This document shows, in pieces, positions 1-7,476 of a stretch of 22,850 nucleotides of DNA. A program made the position numbers and the translations under genes. Origin of the DNA: JBFFXF01 sp041569895 (GTDB lineage: Bacteria > Planctomycetota > UBA8108 > JACQVS01); the NCBI GenBank assembly GCA_041569895.1, contig JBFFXF010000102.1:1-22850 (forward strand). The letters run 5' to 3'. Numbering within the stretch: the stretch's first letter is position 1; every line of letters begins with the position of its first letter. The notes beneath the pieces were generated by a model. The model was not told where the DNA came from. It worked only from the letters and a program-made list of their open reading frames with translations, and ran no database searches.

Positions 1-116
1 GAGTAGAGGAAGACCTGGTTGACCGAGTCGTCGGGCGTGAGCAGGAACTGCCGCTGGGTGCAGCGGCGCTGGACCATGTAGGTGCTGCCGGGGAGAACCT
101 GTCGTGGACGGGACAT
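1..116 (-). CDS. REP-associated tyrosine transposase-like protein, N-terminal fragment (runs off window)
   Basis: An open frame starts at an ATG (complement of 114-116) and leaves the window after 38 codons. The peptide begins MSRPRQVLPG and continues with a TYMVQRRCTQRQFLL stretch and a VNQVF segment. From knowledge of the family this resembles the conserved start of Y1/HUH transposases of the IS200-like RAYT group, which usually begin with a basic PG-x-x-Y-x-(V/I)-x-RRC segment. The diagnostic HUH motif and catalytic Tyr would lie outside the window, so function cannot be confirmed. The gene points away from the palindromic repeat array at 259-531, the kind of repeat such enzymes typically accompany. 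No strong ribosome-binding site is visible. The alternative is an unrelated conserved protein with a similar N-terminus. Confidence 0.55.
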   Translation of the reverse strand, partial: MSRPRQVLPGSTYMVQRRCTQRQFLLTPDDSVNQVFLY

Positions 117-258
117 TCGCGTACCCTCAATTTGAGCGTCTCGAGGGGACACGACCGGAGGGGAGCGGAATCGTACCCGCGGCAGGCGGCGCCCGCCACC
201 TTGACAGCACAAAGCCTCCGCGGGGCGCTCGACCAAAGAAGTTAAGAGTGCGTCCCCT

Positions 259-531
259 GACCCTGGGTCTGCGTCCCCTGACCCTGGGTCAGGCCCGCGC
301 GCTGACCCTGAGTCGGAGAGCTGCTGGAGCTGCTCCTGGGCGGGGCAGCTCGGACTGCTTCGCAAGGACTTACGGCGTGCCAGCCGTTTAGACGGTCGCC
401 GACCCTGGGTCGGGGCTCTCCGACCCAGGGTCGGGCCGCCCCCGGGCGGCTGTGACATGACCCTGGGTCGGGCCGCCCCCGGGCGGCTGTGACATGACCC
501 TGGGTCGGGCCGCCCCGGGTCGGGCCGCCCC
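259..531. repeat. REP-like array of GACCCTGGGTC near-palindromes (left array)
   Basis: The 11-base near-palindrome GACCCTGGGTC (two 5-base arms around one central base) occurs exactly at 259-269, 280-290, 401-411, 459-469 and 496-506. It occurs in the other orientation (GACCCAGGGTC) at 422-432 and with one change at 304-314. The first two copies are preceded by the same GCGTCCCCT. More degenerate GGGTCGGGCC units follow to about 531. The array fills the non-coding gap between the transposase-like fragment and the broken SGNH gene. No convincing gene is seen in 117-670: frames that cross it are repeat translations rich in Arg, Pro and Gly. Confidence 0.75.
422..531. repeat. 37-bp tandem repeat inside the left array
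   Basis: Two consecutive 37-base units run 422-458 and 459-495. Each starts with the near-palindrome, continues with a GGGCCGCC/GGGCGGC inverted pair and ends TGTGACAT. A third, decaying unit begins at 496, and its tail breaks into short GGGTCGGGCCGCCCC pieces. Units one and two differ at the central base of the palindrome (A versus T). Each unit could fold into two adjacent hairpins. This is read directly from the sequence; any function is unknown. Confidence 0.8.
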
Positions 532-670
532 GGGGTCGGGCCGCCCCGCGCCGCCGGGGCTGCTCGGCCTCGCGCCGTTTCCAGCCGTTTCTCTCCTGTT
601 CGGTGTCATCCCGGTTGAACTGGTTCGAAGAGGAGCGCGGCTGACACGTGCTGATCGAAAGGAGCCCGCC

Positions 671-2987
671 ATGTTGATCGCACGACACGTCGTCTTCGGC
701 TGTTTTCTGACCGCATCGATCGTTCTGGCCTCGCAGTCCGCAGGGGCGGCCGTCGTCGCCTCGTTCGACTGGTCGATGCAGGACCGCTTCGGGGCAATCG
801 ACCGCAACGGAATGATCCACTACGCCACGGATCCGGACGAGATCAGCCCGGCGAGCTGGTCCGTCGACTTCGACGCCTGCGAATCGACGGGCTCGATTCG
901 CACGTTTCGCTGGAGCGTGAACGGCCAGGTCGTCGCCTCGACGTCTCGATGTGGTGGCGTCTCACTGGGTTTTCCAGAGGAGGGAACGTACCGCGTCACG
1001 CTCGATGTCGTATCGAGGAGGCGAGACGGCCTCGGTCTCCCGCGACGTCGTCGTCCAGGACTGGCTGATCGTCGCCATCGGTGACTCCTACGGATCCGGC
1101 GAGGGAAGCCCCGACATCCCGATCTCACTCGACCTCCTCAACGAGACCAGGGCGGCCCTCGAGGATCTCCAGGACGCCCTCAGGGAGCTCGAAGACCACC
1201 TGAAAGAGCTCACGGCCCTGCGGGAGGTCCGCGACCAGGCCAAACAGGCCTGGGACGCCGCCAAGGCCGCGGCGTCGAACGCGCTCCAGAGGCTCCGCAG
1301 CGCGCAGATCAGCTTCGACAACGTGTTCAACAAGGTCGAGAGGTGCCGGAGCGCGGCCAGGAGGTGGAGGGATCGGTGCCTCAAGTTCCCACCTTCCACG
1401 TCGTGCCCCGGGGCCACCAGCGACCTGATCACCTGTCTGGTCGATTGCGGCGTGAGCTCGGAGAGGACCCTCCTGACGCGCGGATTCAACGCCGTCATGA
1501 ATCTCCTCGATGGGCTTGTCGCCGACGCGCGCGATCTTCTCGACGTCGCACGGGAAGCCTACGACGTCGCCCAGGCGCTCGCGAACACACGAGAGGACGC
1601 CTACAACGCCGCCGCGGCCGCCTTCAGCGCCGGAGTGACCGCCGTCGATCTCGCGAGGGCGGTCGCCGACGACTCCCGCGGCCTCTACCACGACCTCGAA
1701 TCGCAGCTGCGCGCGACCTGGCAGGACACGCGCTGCCATCGCTCGGCAAACTCCAGCCAGGCCCGGGCCGCACTGCAGATCGAGGACTCGGATCCGCGCA
1801 CGTCGGTCACCTTCGTGCACATCGCCTGCTCCGGCGCGCAAATCGACAAGGGTCTGGTGGGATCCTACCGGGGAGTCGAGCCAGTCGCCGGAGAGACACT
1901 GGATCCCCAGATCGACCAGGTCCGCGACCTCATCGGCGACCGCGAAATCGACGCGCTGCTGATCTCCATCGGCGGCAATGATGTCAACTTCGGCGAGATG
2001 ATCAAGACGTGCGTCAAGCAGGAGGACTGTCACCTCTCGCGCCGGCTCGACAATACGGCCCAGGCCGCAGTGGCCGCTGCCTGTGCCGGAATGTTCTCGG
2101 ACGAGTGCGTGCAGGCGCTTACCAGCAACGTCAGCTCGGAGAGCGCCAGGGAGCTCTTCGAGAGCGGCATGTCCGATCTCTCCGACGGGTACGACTCGCT
2201 CGAAGAGATGATCGGGAACCGTTCTGCTCGACCTCCCCGCAGCGCGCGTCTACGTGACCGAATACCCGAACGCCTCGCGGCGAGTCCGGAGCGGTGTGCG
2301 CGTTCGACCCGCGAATCCCGACCCGAAACTTCCCGGGCATCGCCGGCGGCGAGTGGACGTGGGTCGGCCGGAGCATGATCCCTGACCTCAACGCCGAGAT
2401 CCGGAGGAAGGCCGACCAGTTCGGCTGGAACTTCATCGACGGGATCTTCGCTGCCTCGGAGCGACACGGCTACTGCGCCAGCGAATCGTGGTTCGTGCGA
2501 CTCCAGGACACGTTCAGGATCCAGTTCGACTACTTCGGCGCCGTGCACCCGACGACGGAGGGGTATCAGAAGTTCGGAAAGATAATCGCCTCCAGCTTCA
2601 ACAGCGACCTGTATCCCACCGGAGACCTCCGGTCGCCGCGGCGGCCGCGTGCGGTCGAGATCTCGGGAGAGGTCCGCGAGGGGTCACGGGCCCTTCCCGG
2701 CGTCACACTCGCGTTCGACAATTTCGGAGGCCGCGCCGAGACGCCAACTCGGTCTATTACGGCTGGAGCGGCACCATTACCCCCTCGAAGGTCGGCTATC
2801 GCTTCGAACCGACGTCACGCAGCTATCAGGAGCTGACGCGGGACCTCTCGCGCCAGGATTTCAGGGCGCTGCCCGTCGAGCTATCCATCTCCGGATTCGT
2901 GCTCGTGCGGGAGGGCGCCGGCCTGCCCGGCGTTACCGTGGAGTTCCGCAGCCTCAGAAGCTCGGCTGCGCCTCGCCGTGTCGGTGA
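671..2987 (+). pseudogene. Broken SGNH/GDSL hydrolase with coiled-coil insertion and carboxypeptidase-regulatory-like repeats
   Basis: The coding region starts at ATG 671 behind GAAAGGAG (657-664) with a signal peptide ending near AGAA. A beta-sandwich-like segment follows, then SGNH block I GDSYGSGEG (Ser codon 1086-1088), about 215 residues that are Ala/Glu/Asp-rich and helical, CHRS (from 1734) and an ACSGA segment. Block III is SIGGND (Gly-Gly-Asn-Asp codons 1971-1982) and the catalytic His is in AVHP (His codon 2546-2548). Two carboxypeptidase-regulatory-like units follow (ISGEV, then ISGFV with LPGVTVEF). The reading frame must change at about 1011-1022, 2215-2224, 2283-2290, 2735-2750 and 2955-2961. 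The last frame ends in LGCASPCR and TGA at 2985-2987, just before a terminator hairpin. The intact paralogue at 19231-21465 aligns across all these joints. Either this is a recently decayed gene or these are clustered indel errors in the assembly; I favour decay, because neighbouring long genes are intact. Confidence 0.75.
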
Positions 2988-3010
2988 TCCGGGGTCAACT
3001 AGGGGCGCGA

Positions 3011-3042
3011 AACCCTCGCCGGCCACACGGCCGGCGGGGGTT
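3011..3042 (+). terminator. Rho-independent-like terminator after the SGNH pseudogene
   Basis: A 14-base stem (3011-3024 with 3029-3042, one G-U wobble) closes an ACAC loop and is followed by a short T run (3041-3043). It starts 24 bases after the TGA at 2985-2987. This supports that TGA as the original end of the gene rather than the later stop at 3054, which lies beyond the hairpin. The T tract is short, so termination strength is uncertain. Confidence 0.6.
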
Positions 3043-3055
3043 TGGCTCGCATGAC

Positions 3056-3530
3056 CCGAACATCAACCTGGCCCCGGGTCGGAGCGAACCCCGGCCAACC
3101 CGACCCGCGGCCAACCCGACCCGGGGTCGGACTCGCACGACGACCTCGGGTCAGGAGGAGGCCGGGTGAGGCCCGACGACCCTGGGTCAGGGGCTCCCAG
3201 GTACAGGGTCGGTCGTCCGGACCGGCTCCCCACTGCCGCAACCCTCCAGTCCCGCGATCCTTGGGTCAGGGGCCCGCGAGCCCGGGCCGGGAAGAAATGG
3301 CGACCCTGGGTCAGGGGACTGGACAGGGGACTGGAGGGGACCAGTAGGGGACTGGCGGGCGACCCTGGGTCAGGCCCCGGGTGGGTCAGGCCCCGGGAGG
3401 GAGCGACCCTGAGTCGGGAGACGGAGAGTCGGGAGACCGCGGGGTCGGGAGACCGCGCGGGAGACCGCGAGAGACCGGCCGACCCTGGGCCGGGGCTGGG
3501 CCGAGGGACCCTCGGTCGGGCTATGGCCCG
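3056..3530. repeat. REP-like array of GACCCTGGGTC and relatives (right array)
   Basis: Exact near-palindromes lie at 3178-3188, 3302-3312 and 3361-3371. Most continue as TCAGGGG or TCAGGCCCCGGG. Variants lie at 3256-3267, 3405-3415, 3481-3491 and 3508-3518. Between them are shorter tandem motifs: GGGGACTGG three times in 3315-3355, GTCGGGAGAC at about 15-base spacing from 3413 to 3455, and CAACCCGACCC pairs near 3096-3122. With the left array these copies bracket the broken SGNH gene; I do not see the family elsewhere in the window. The 2988-3668 gap holds this array, the two hairpins noted separately and no credible gene. Confidence 0.75.
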
Positions 3531-3570
3531 GGCTATGGCACCGAGTGTCGGGGCATCGCGCGGAAAGGAA

Positions 3571-3608
3571 AACGCCCTCCACGGGGTATTACCCCCGCGG
3601 AGGGCGTT
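3571..3608 (-). terminator. Terminator hairpin downstream of the lectin/dockerin gene
   Basis: A perfect 10-base stem (3571-3580 with 3599-3608) continues, after one A/C mismatch, into a 5-base G/C stem (3582-3586 with 3593-3597) around a TATTAC loop. Read on the minus strand, the hairpin lies about 60 bases past the stop of the gene ending at 3669 and is followed by TTCCTTTCC. That matches an intrinsic terminator with an interrupted T tract. Confidence 0.65.
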
Positions 3609-3668
3609 CTCGGAGGTCTGCCGACCGAGGGTGCGGTTTCCGCTGACCCCCGGTCGGGGCTCACTCAC

Positions 3669-6600
3669 TTACGGTGTGCACGGCGGGAACGACGCGCACC
3701 CGCTGTCCGGCGAGCCTTCCGGATCGAGGCCGCACGTCGGGAAGGGCGCCTTCGGCGGCGGCCCGCCGAGGAACTGGAAGCCGAGGCTCGAGATGGGGTC
3801 GGTGATGTTGATCGCCCCGTCGTCGTTGACGTCCTGGATCTCCAGGCAGTCGACCACCGGCAGATCGCCCAGGAACTGGATGCCGAGTCCCCGGACCGCG
3901 TCCGTGATGTTGAGCGCTCCGTCGGCCGTCACGTCGCCGCGAATGAACCGCGTTCCCACCGGCGGCGGCGGCTCCTCGGAGCAGTCCGGAACGGTGCAGA
4001 TCCGGTAGTCCGTGAACGGGAAGAACTCGACGGGATCGAAGAAGCGGAGCCTCAGGCTATGAGCACCGCCGCCCTCGAACACCTTGACCATCAGCGTGTG
4101 GATGCCGGCATCGATCCCCTCGATGAAGACGATATCTCCGGCACCCGGCGCGGGCACTCCCCGCGGGATGTCGTTGATCCAGACCTCCTCGCCGTCGAGC
4201 AGGACCTGGACGGAATCATCCGTCCCGACCTCGATCTCGAGGTCGGCCGTCTCCTCCAGCTCGAAGTAGGTCACGGCGTACATCATGCACTGGTTGACGT
4301 CACCGCCGTAGAAATCATTGAAGTTGATGAGGTCGTCGCGGTCACGCCAGAGCGTCCACGTCGCGACGCCGCCGGGGTTGACGCCGAACGGGTCGTTCAG
4401 CGGCGTCAGGCTCAGCGCCTCGTCCCCGTCCACCGGCTGGACGTCGGTCTCGGTGAGGTCCACACCGTCGGTCAGGTAGTCCTGACGAATCAAATCCGGG
4501 CCCGGCGCCGCACCACCGTCGTTCTGGAACGGGCCGAGCAGCAGCCACGTCTTGATGTACCCGCCGCCGCCGACGTCATCGACCTCCGTGAGGTCCGTCG
4601 GGTTGACGAGCTGGCCGTCGCCGCCGACGCCGGAGTTGCCGGAGCCGCCCGGGGTCCGGTCCGCGACGCGACCACGGAAGGCGGCGTTGCCCTGGCCTTC
4701 ACCCGGCGCGATCGCCGTGTACGCCAGCGTCCGCGCCCTGAGCTCCCCGCCGGAGAGCGACCACGTGACCACGGGATTGCCGTTCTCGTCCTCGTCGACC
4801 TGGCCGCCCGCGGAGGGATCAGCCGCCTCCCAGCCGGCGGGCAAGAACTCGGAGATGGTCACCGCGGTCGCCGCCGGGCAGTCGGGCGGGCCCGCGATCA
4901 CGGGACGGATGCCGGTAAGCGCGATCTCGATCCTGAACTCCTCGTCGGGACGCCACGACGGGACCTCGCGACCCTGGATCGACGTCGTGCCCGTCGCCGG
5001 GATGGTGCGCGTCGCCGTCAGCGGCGGCGTCGCGCACGTCACCGGCTTGCGGCTCAGCGTCAGCCCCTCGGTGACCGGCTGGCCGAGCTCGTCCTGGAAC
5101 CGGAAGGCGAAGTTGAAGCCGCCGCCGCCCTCGAAGGTCTTGACGATGATGCTGTTTTGACCCTCCTCGAGGATGACCGGCTCGGTGGTGGTGTCCTGCG
5201 GGTTGCAGGCGTTCGCGCCACCACGCGCGACGCTGTTGATCCAGGCCTCCTCGCCGTTGAGGAGCACCTGCACCGAGTCGTCGCTCGACACGCCCATGAA
5301 GACCTCGCGCTCTTCGTCGGAGATCACGTAGATCTGGGCGTAGCACATGACGTCGTTCGGGTCGCCGGTGTAGAAGTCGTCGTTGACGTTGATGAAGGAA
5401 TCGGTGTCCGAGTACGGCAGGATCACCGGGATGCCTTCAGGATTGAGCTCGACACCGGTGGGGCCCCTCGCGTCGATGTTCGCCGGGTGGAGGCCGGCGC
5501 TGATCGAGGCGCCACCGAAGTCCGTGTCCACCTCCTTGAAGGGCTCCCAGACGAGGTCGCTCTCGGAGATGGCGCCGTCGGTGAGGTAGTCCTCCCGGAT
5601 CAGGTCGTTGCCGGGGTTGTTGCCGCCGGGCTGGAGATACGGCCCGAGGAGGTTCCAGCACGTGATGCCGCCGCAGGTCGCGTCGAATCCCGTGTCCTTG
5701 ATGAGCGTCGTCGAGCTCGTCGAGCTCGCCGGGTGGTCGTTGCCTTTCGAGGTTCCCCGAATCGAAGCGGTGGCCGCTCCGGTCTCGACGGCGCGGAGCG
5801 TGTAGTTCAGCTCCTTGCCCCGCACGAGGTTGCCGCCGGTCAGCGTCCAGGTGATCGTGGCGTCGTCGACCATCCCGCCGTCCGACACATTGGAGATCTC
5901 CCAGTCCATCGGTGCGGTCTCGGTGACAATGAGCTCGGTCGGTCGCGTGCAGCCCGTATCGGGGTCGTCCGCGAGCAAATCGGACACGGTGACGGTGACG
6001 TTGAACTCGTCGCCCTCAAGGAAGTCACCGCAGTTCTCTTCCGGAGTTCGGGGTCCATCGACCGTACGCCTTACCGTGGCGCCCGGGCTGATGCAGCCCT
6101 CGATCGTCGTGATGCGGACCGAGTGCACCAGGTGGTTCTGCGTCGCGCCTCCGGTCGACGCGGTGAGGCCGACGAAGCCACGGAAGGGCTCGAGGTCGTC
6201 GAGCGTGATGACGCCGACCGTGCCGAAGTCGACGCCGATGTCGAGTCCGATGAGATCGATCGCCATGGTCCTCTGCTGCTTCTTGGCGATCATCAGGAAG
6301 CGGTTCGGCAGGTAGTTCGGGTCACCCGGCGCCAGTCGATGATTGAAGGGCGCCTGGTTCTCGTCGATGCGCACGAAGAGGTCGTTCTGGCACGGCGCCA
6401 GACGCGGCGAGCAGATGGCATCAACAGCGGGAAAGCCGTTCGCCGAGTAGGTCACGCCGACGTGGTTCTGATCGTTCTGGTCGCCGTTGTTGCAGCTCCA
6501 GTTGTCGAACTCGAAGATGATGTGGGGACGGTCGCCGAGTCCCGTCGACCCCATCGCGCCACCGCCGGCGCCCGTCTGCGGCGGCACCTCGTCCTCGTTG

Positions 6601-7205
6601 TCCGGCTCGAGCTCGCCGGCAATGACGATGGTCAGACCGTCCGCCGGCCGGCCCCGCGTGCCGTCTCGCATCTCCATCACGACTTCCATCTGGAAGTTGT
6701 CGAAGTCGCGCTTCTGCGCTCGCCAGGCCGAGCCGATCCCACCGCTTGCGGGGGCGACGTTGATGTAGCCGTTATCGCCGACGAGCTGCTGGAGCCGAGC
6801 GACATCGTCGTCATCCACGTCGCCGTCGCGGTCGATGTCGAGCTCCGCCTCCGGGAGGACGGCCTCCTCGTAGAGGTTGCACGCGTTCGCGGCCGCCCCG
6901 CAGGGGCCCTGGCACGTGCCCAGGAAGGGATCGACGTCGATGCGCGCTCCCGGATTGGAGTTCGTGTCGTCGCGCTCGACGAAACCGTCGTCGGGGTCGC
7001 TGTCCTCGACGCACGGCATCATGCCGAGCTCATCGGCCGCCTCGGATTCCAGATCGGGAACCCAGTGCGCCGAGCCGCGGAAGACCCAGTCGTTCTCGAC
7101 CGGGCTCTGGAGGAACGTGTCGAGAAAATCCTCCTGGGACTGAATATTCCCGACGAGGAGGAAAATACCAGCGAACAGTGACAAACTGAAAGACTTCCGG
7201 ACCAT
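3669..7205 (-). CDS. Secreted L-type-lectin-like protein with duplicated DUF11-like/PA14-like modules and dockerin-like C-terminus
   Basis: The product is 1178 residues from the ATG at 7205, chosen because AGGAGG lies just upstream and a clean signal peptide (MVRKSFSLSLFAGIFLLVG) follows; the frame stays open further upstream without such signals. Residues about 28-370 look like an L-type (legume-type) lectin domain: ADGLTIVI at about 188, then a Gly-rich GAMGSTGLG, an EFDNW strand and NHVGV. An EF-hand-like loop (DIDRDGDVDDDD, 123-134) sits inside it. Then a module occurs twice: a Cys-containing DUF11-like beta domain (about 371-503 and 720-850) followed by a PA14-like domain (about 511-718 and 882-1070). 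Each PA14-like domain carries an LLGP start, LIR(E/Q)DYLTDG and (S/T)DDSVQVLL(N/D)GEE. A Pro linker leads to two dockerin-like EF-hands (RGDVTADGALNITDA, 1089-1103; DVNDDGAINITDP, 1125-1137) and a Cys-rich tail. The inferred role is extracellular carbohydrate binding or adhesion; no catalytic domain is recognised. Confidence 0.85.
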   Translation of the reverse strand: MVRKSFSLSLFAGIFLLVGNIQSQEDFLDTFLQSPVENDWVFRGSAHWVPDLESEAADELGMMPCVEDSDPDDGFVERDDTNSNPGARIDVDPFLGTCQGPCGAAANACNLYEEAVLPEAELDIDRDGDVDDDDVARLQQLVGDNGYINVAPASGGIGSAWRAQKRDFDNFQMEVVMEMRDGTRGRPADGLTIVIAGELEPDNEDEVPPQTGAGGGAMGSTGLGDRPHIIFEFDNWSCNNGDQNDQNHVGVTYSANGFPAVDAICSPRLAPCQNDLFVRIDENQAPFNHRLAPGDPNYLPNRFLMIAKKQQRTMAIDLIGLDIGVDFGTVGVITLDDLEPFRGFVGLTASTGGATQNHLVHSVRITTIEGCISPGATVRRTVDGPRTPEENCGDFLEGDEFNVTVTVSDLLADDPDTGCTRPTELIVTETAPMDWEISNVSDGGMVDDATITWTLTGGNLVRGKELNYTLRAVETGAATASIRGTSKGNDHPASSTSSTTLIKDTGFDATCGGITCWNLLGPYLQPGGNNPGNDLIREDYLTDGAISESDLVWEPFKEVDTDFGGASISAGLHPANIDARGPTGVELNPEGIPVILPYSDTDSFINVNDDFYTGDPNDVMCYAQIYVISDEEREVFMGVSSDDSVQVLLNGEEAWINSVARGGANACNPQDTTTEPVILEEGQNSIIVKTFEGGGGFNFAFRFQDELGQPVTEGLTLSRKPVTCATPPLTATRTIPATGTTSIQGREVPSWRPDEEFRIEIALTGIRPVIAGPPDCPAATAVTISEFLPAGWEAADPSAGGQVDEDENGNPVVTWSLSGGELRARTLAYTAIAPGEGQGNAAFRGRVADRTPGGSGNSGVGGDGQLVNPTDLTEVDDVGGGGYIKTWLLLGPFQNDGGAAPGPDLIRQDYLTDGVDLTETDVQPVDGDEALSLTPLNDPFGVNPGGVATWTLWRDRDDLINFNDFYGGDVNQCMMYAVTYFELEETADLEIEVGTDDSVQVLLDGEEVWINDIPRGVPAPGAGDIVFIEGIDAGIHTLMVKVFEGGGAHSLRLRFFDPVEFFPFTDYRICTVPDCSEEPPPPVGTRFIRGDVTADGALNITDAVRGLGIQFLGDLPVVDCLEIQDVNDDGAINITDPISSLGFQFLGGPPPKAPFPTCGLDPEGSPDSGCASFPPCTP

Positions 7206-7226
7206 GACCCTCCTCCTGACACGTAG

Positions 7227-7255
7227 GACGTAGAGATAACCCGAAACACCGTCAA
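7227..7255 (-). promoter_or_regulatory. Candidate promoter of the lectin/dockerin gene
   Basis: On the minus strand TTGACG (complement of 7250-7255) is followed after 17 bases by TACGTC (complement of 7227-7232). This would place transcription start about 15 bases before the ATG at 7205, just upstream of the AGGAGG. The -35 match is good and the -10 match weak, and sigma preferences of this organism are unknown. The rest of the 7206-7476 gap between the divergent genes shows no repeat or small gene. Confidence 0.3.
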
Positions 7256-7476
7256 GGGAAAGAGACCGGTAGACCCCTGGAAACAGAGGCTCCAGCCGAT
7301 TCGACTCCAACAAGCCGCATTTTACAGGATCTTGACCGGGGCATCCAAGAGAATCCGCCACCCGTTGGCCCATCGCGAGGTCGCTTCGCGCCCTTGTGCG
7401 CTGATTCGTTGGCCGTAGAATGGAGCGTTCTGGAACGCAACGAGGTAAACCGCGGGGTCGCCACGCGATCACAACG

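Noticed and set aside
494..1084. Earlier start (494) for the SGNH gene
   Set aside because: It would translate the repeat array into Gly/Pro/Ala/Arg-rich sequence. The ATG at 671 has a ribosome-binding site and a signal peptide.
3003..3054. Stop at 3054 as the true end of the SGNH gene
   Set aside because: The terminator hairpin at 3011-3042 would lie inside the coding region. The TGA at 2985-2987 sits just before the hairpin and gives a plausible Cys-rich tail.
3381..7181. Very long plus-strand open frame (over 1200 codons) opposite the lectin/dockerin gene
   Set aside because: It is antisense to a minus-strand protein with a signal peptide, recognisable domains and an EF-hand end. Its own translation is rich in Arg, Asp and Val without domain patterns, an expected mirror of high-GC coding sequence.
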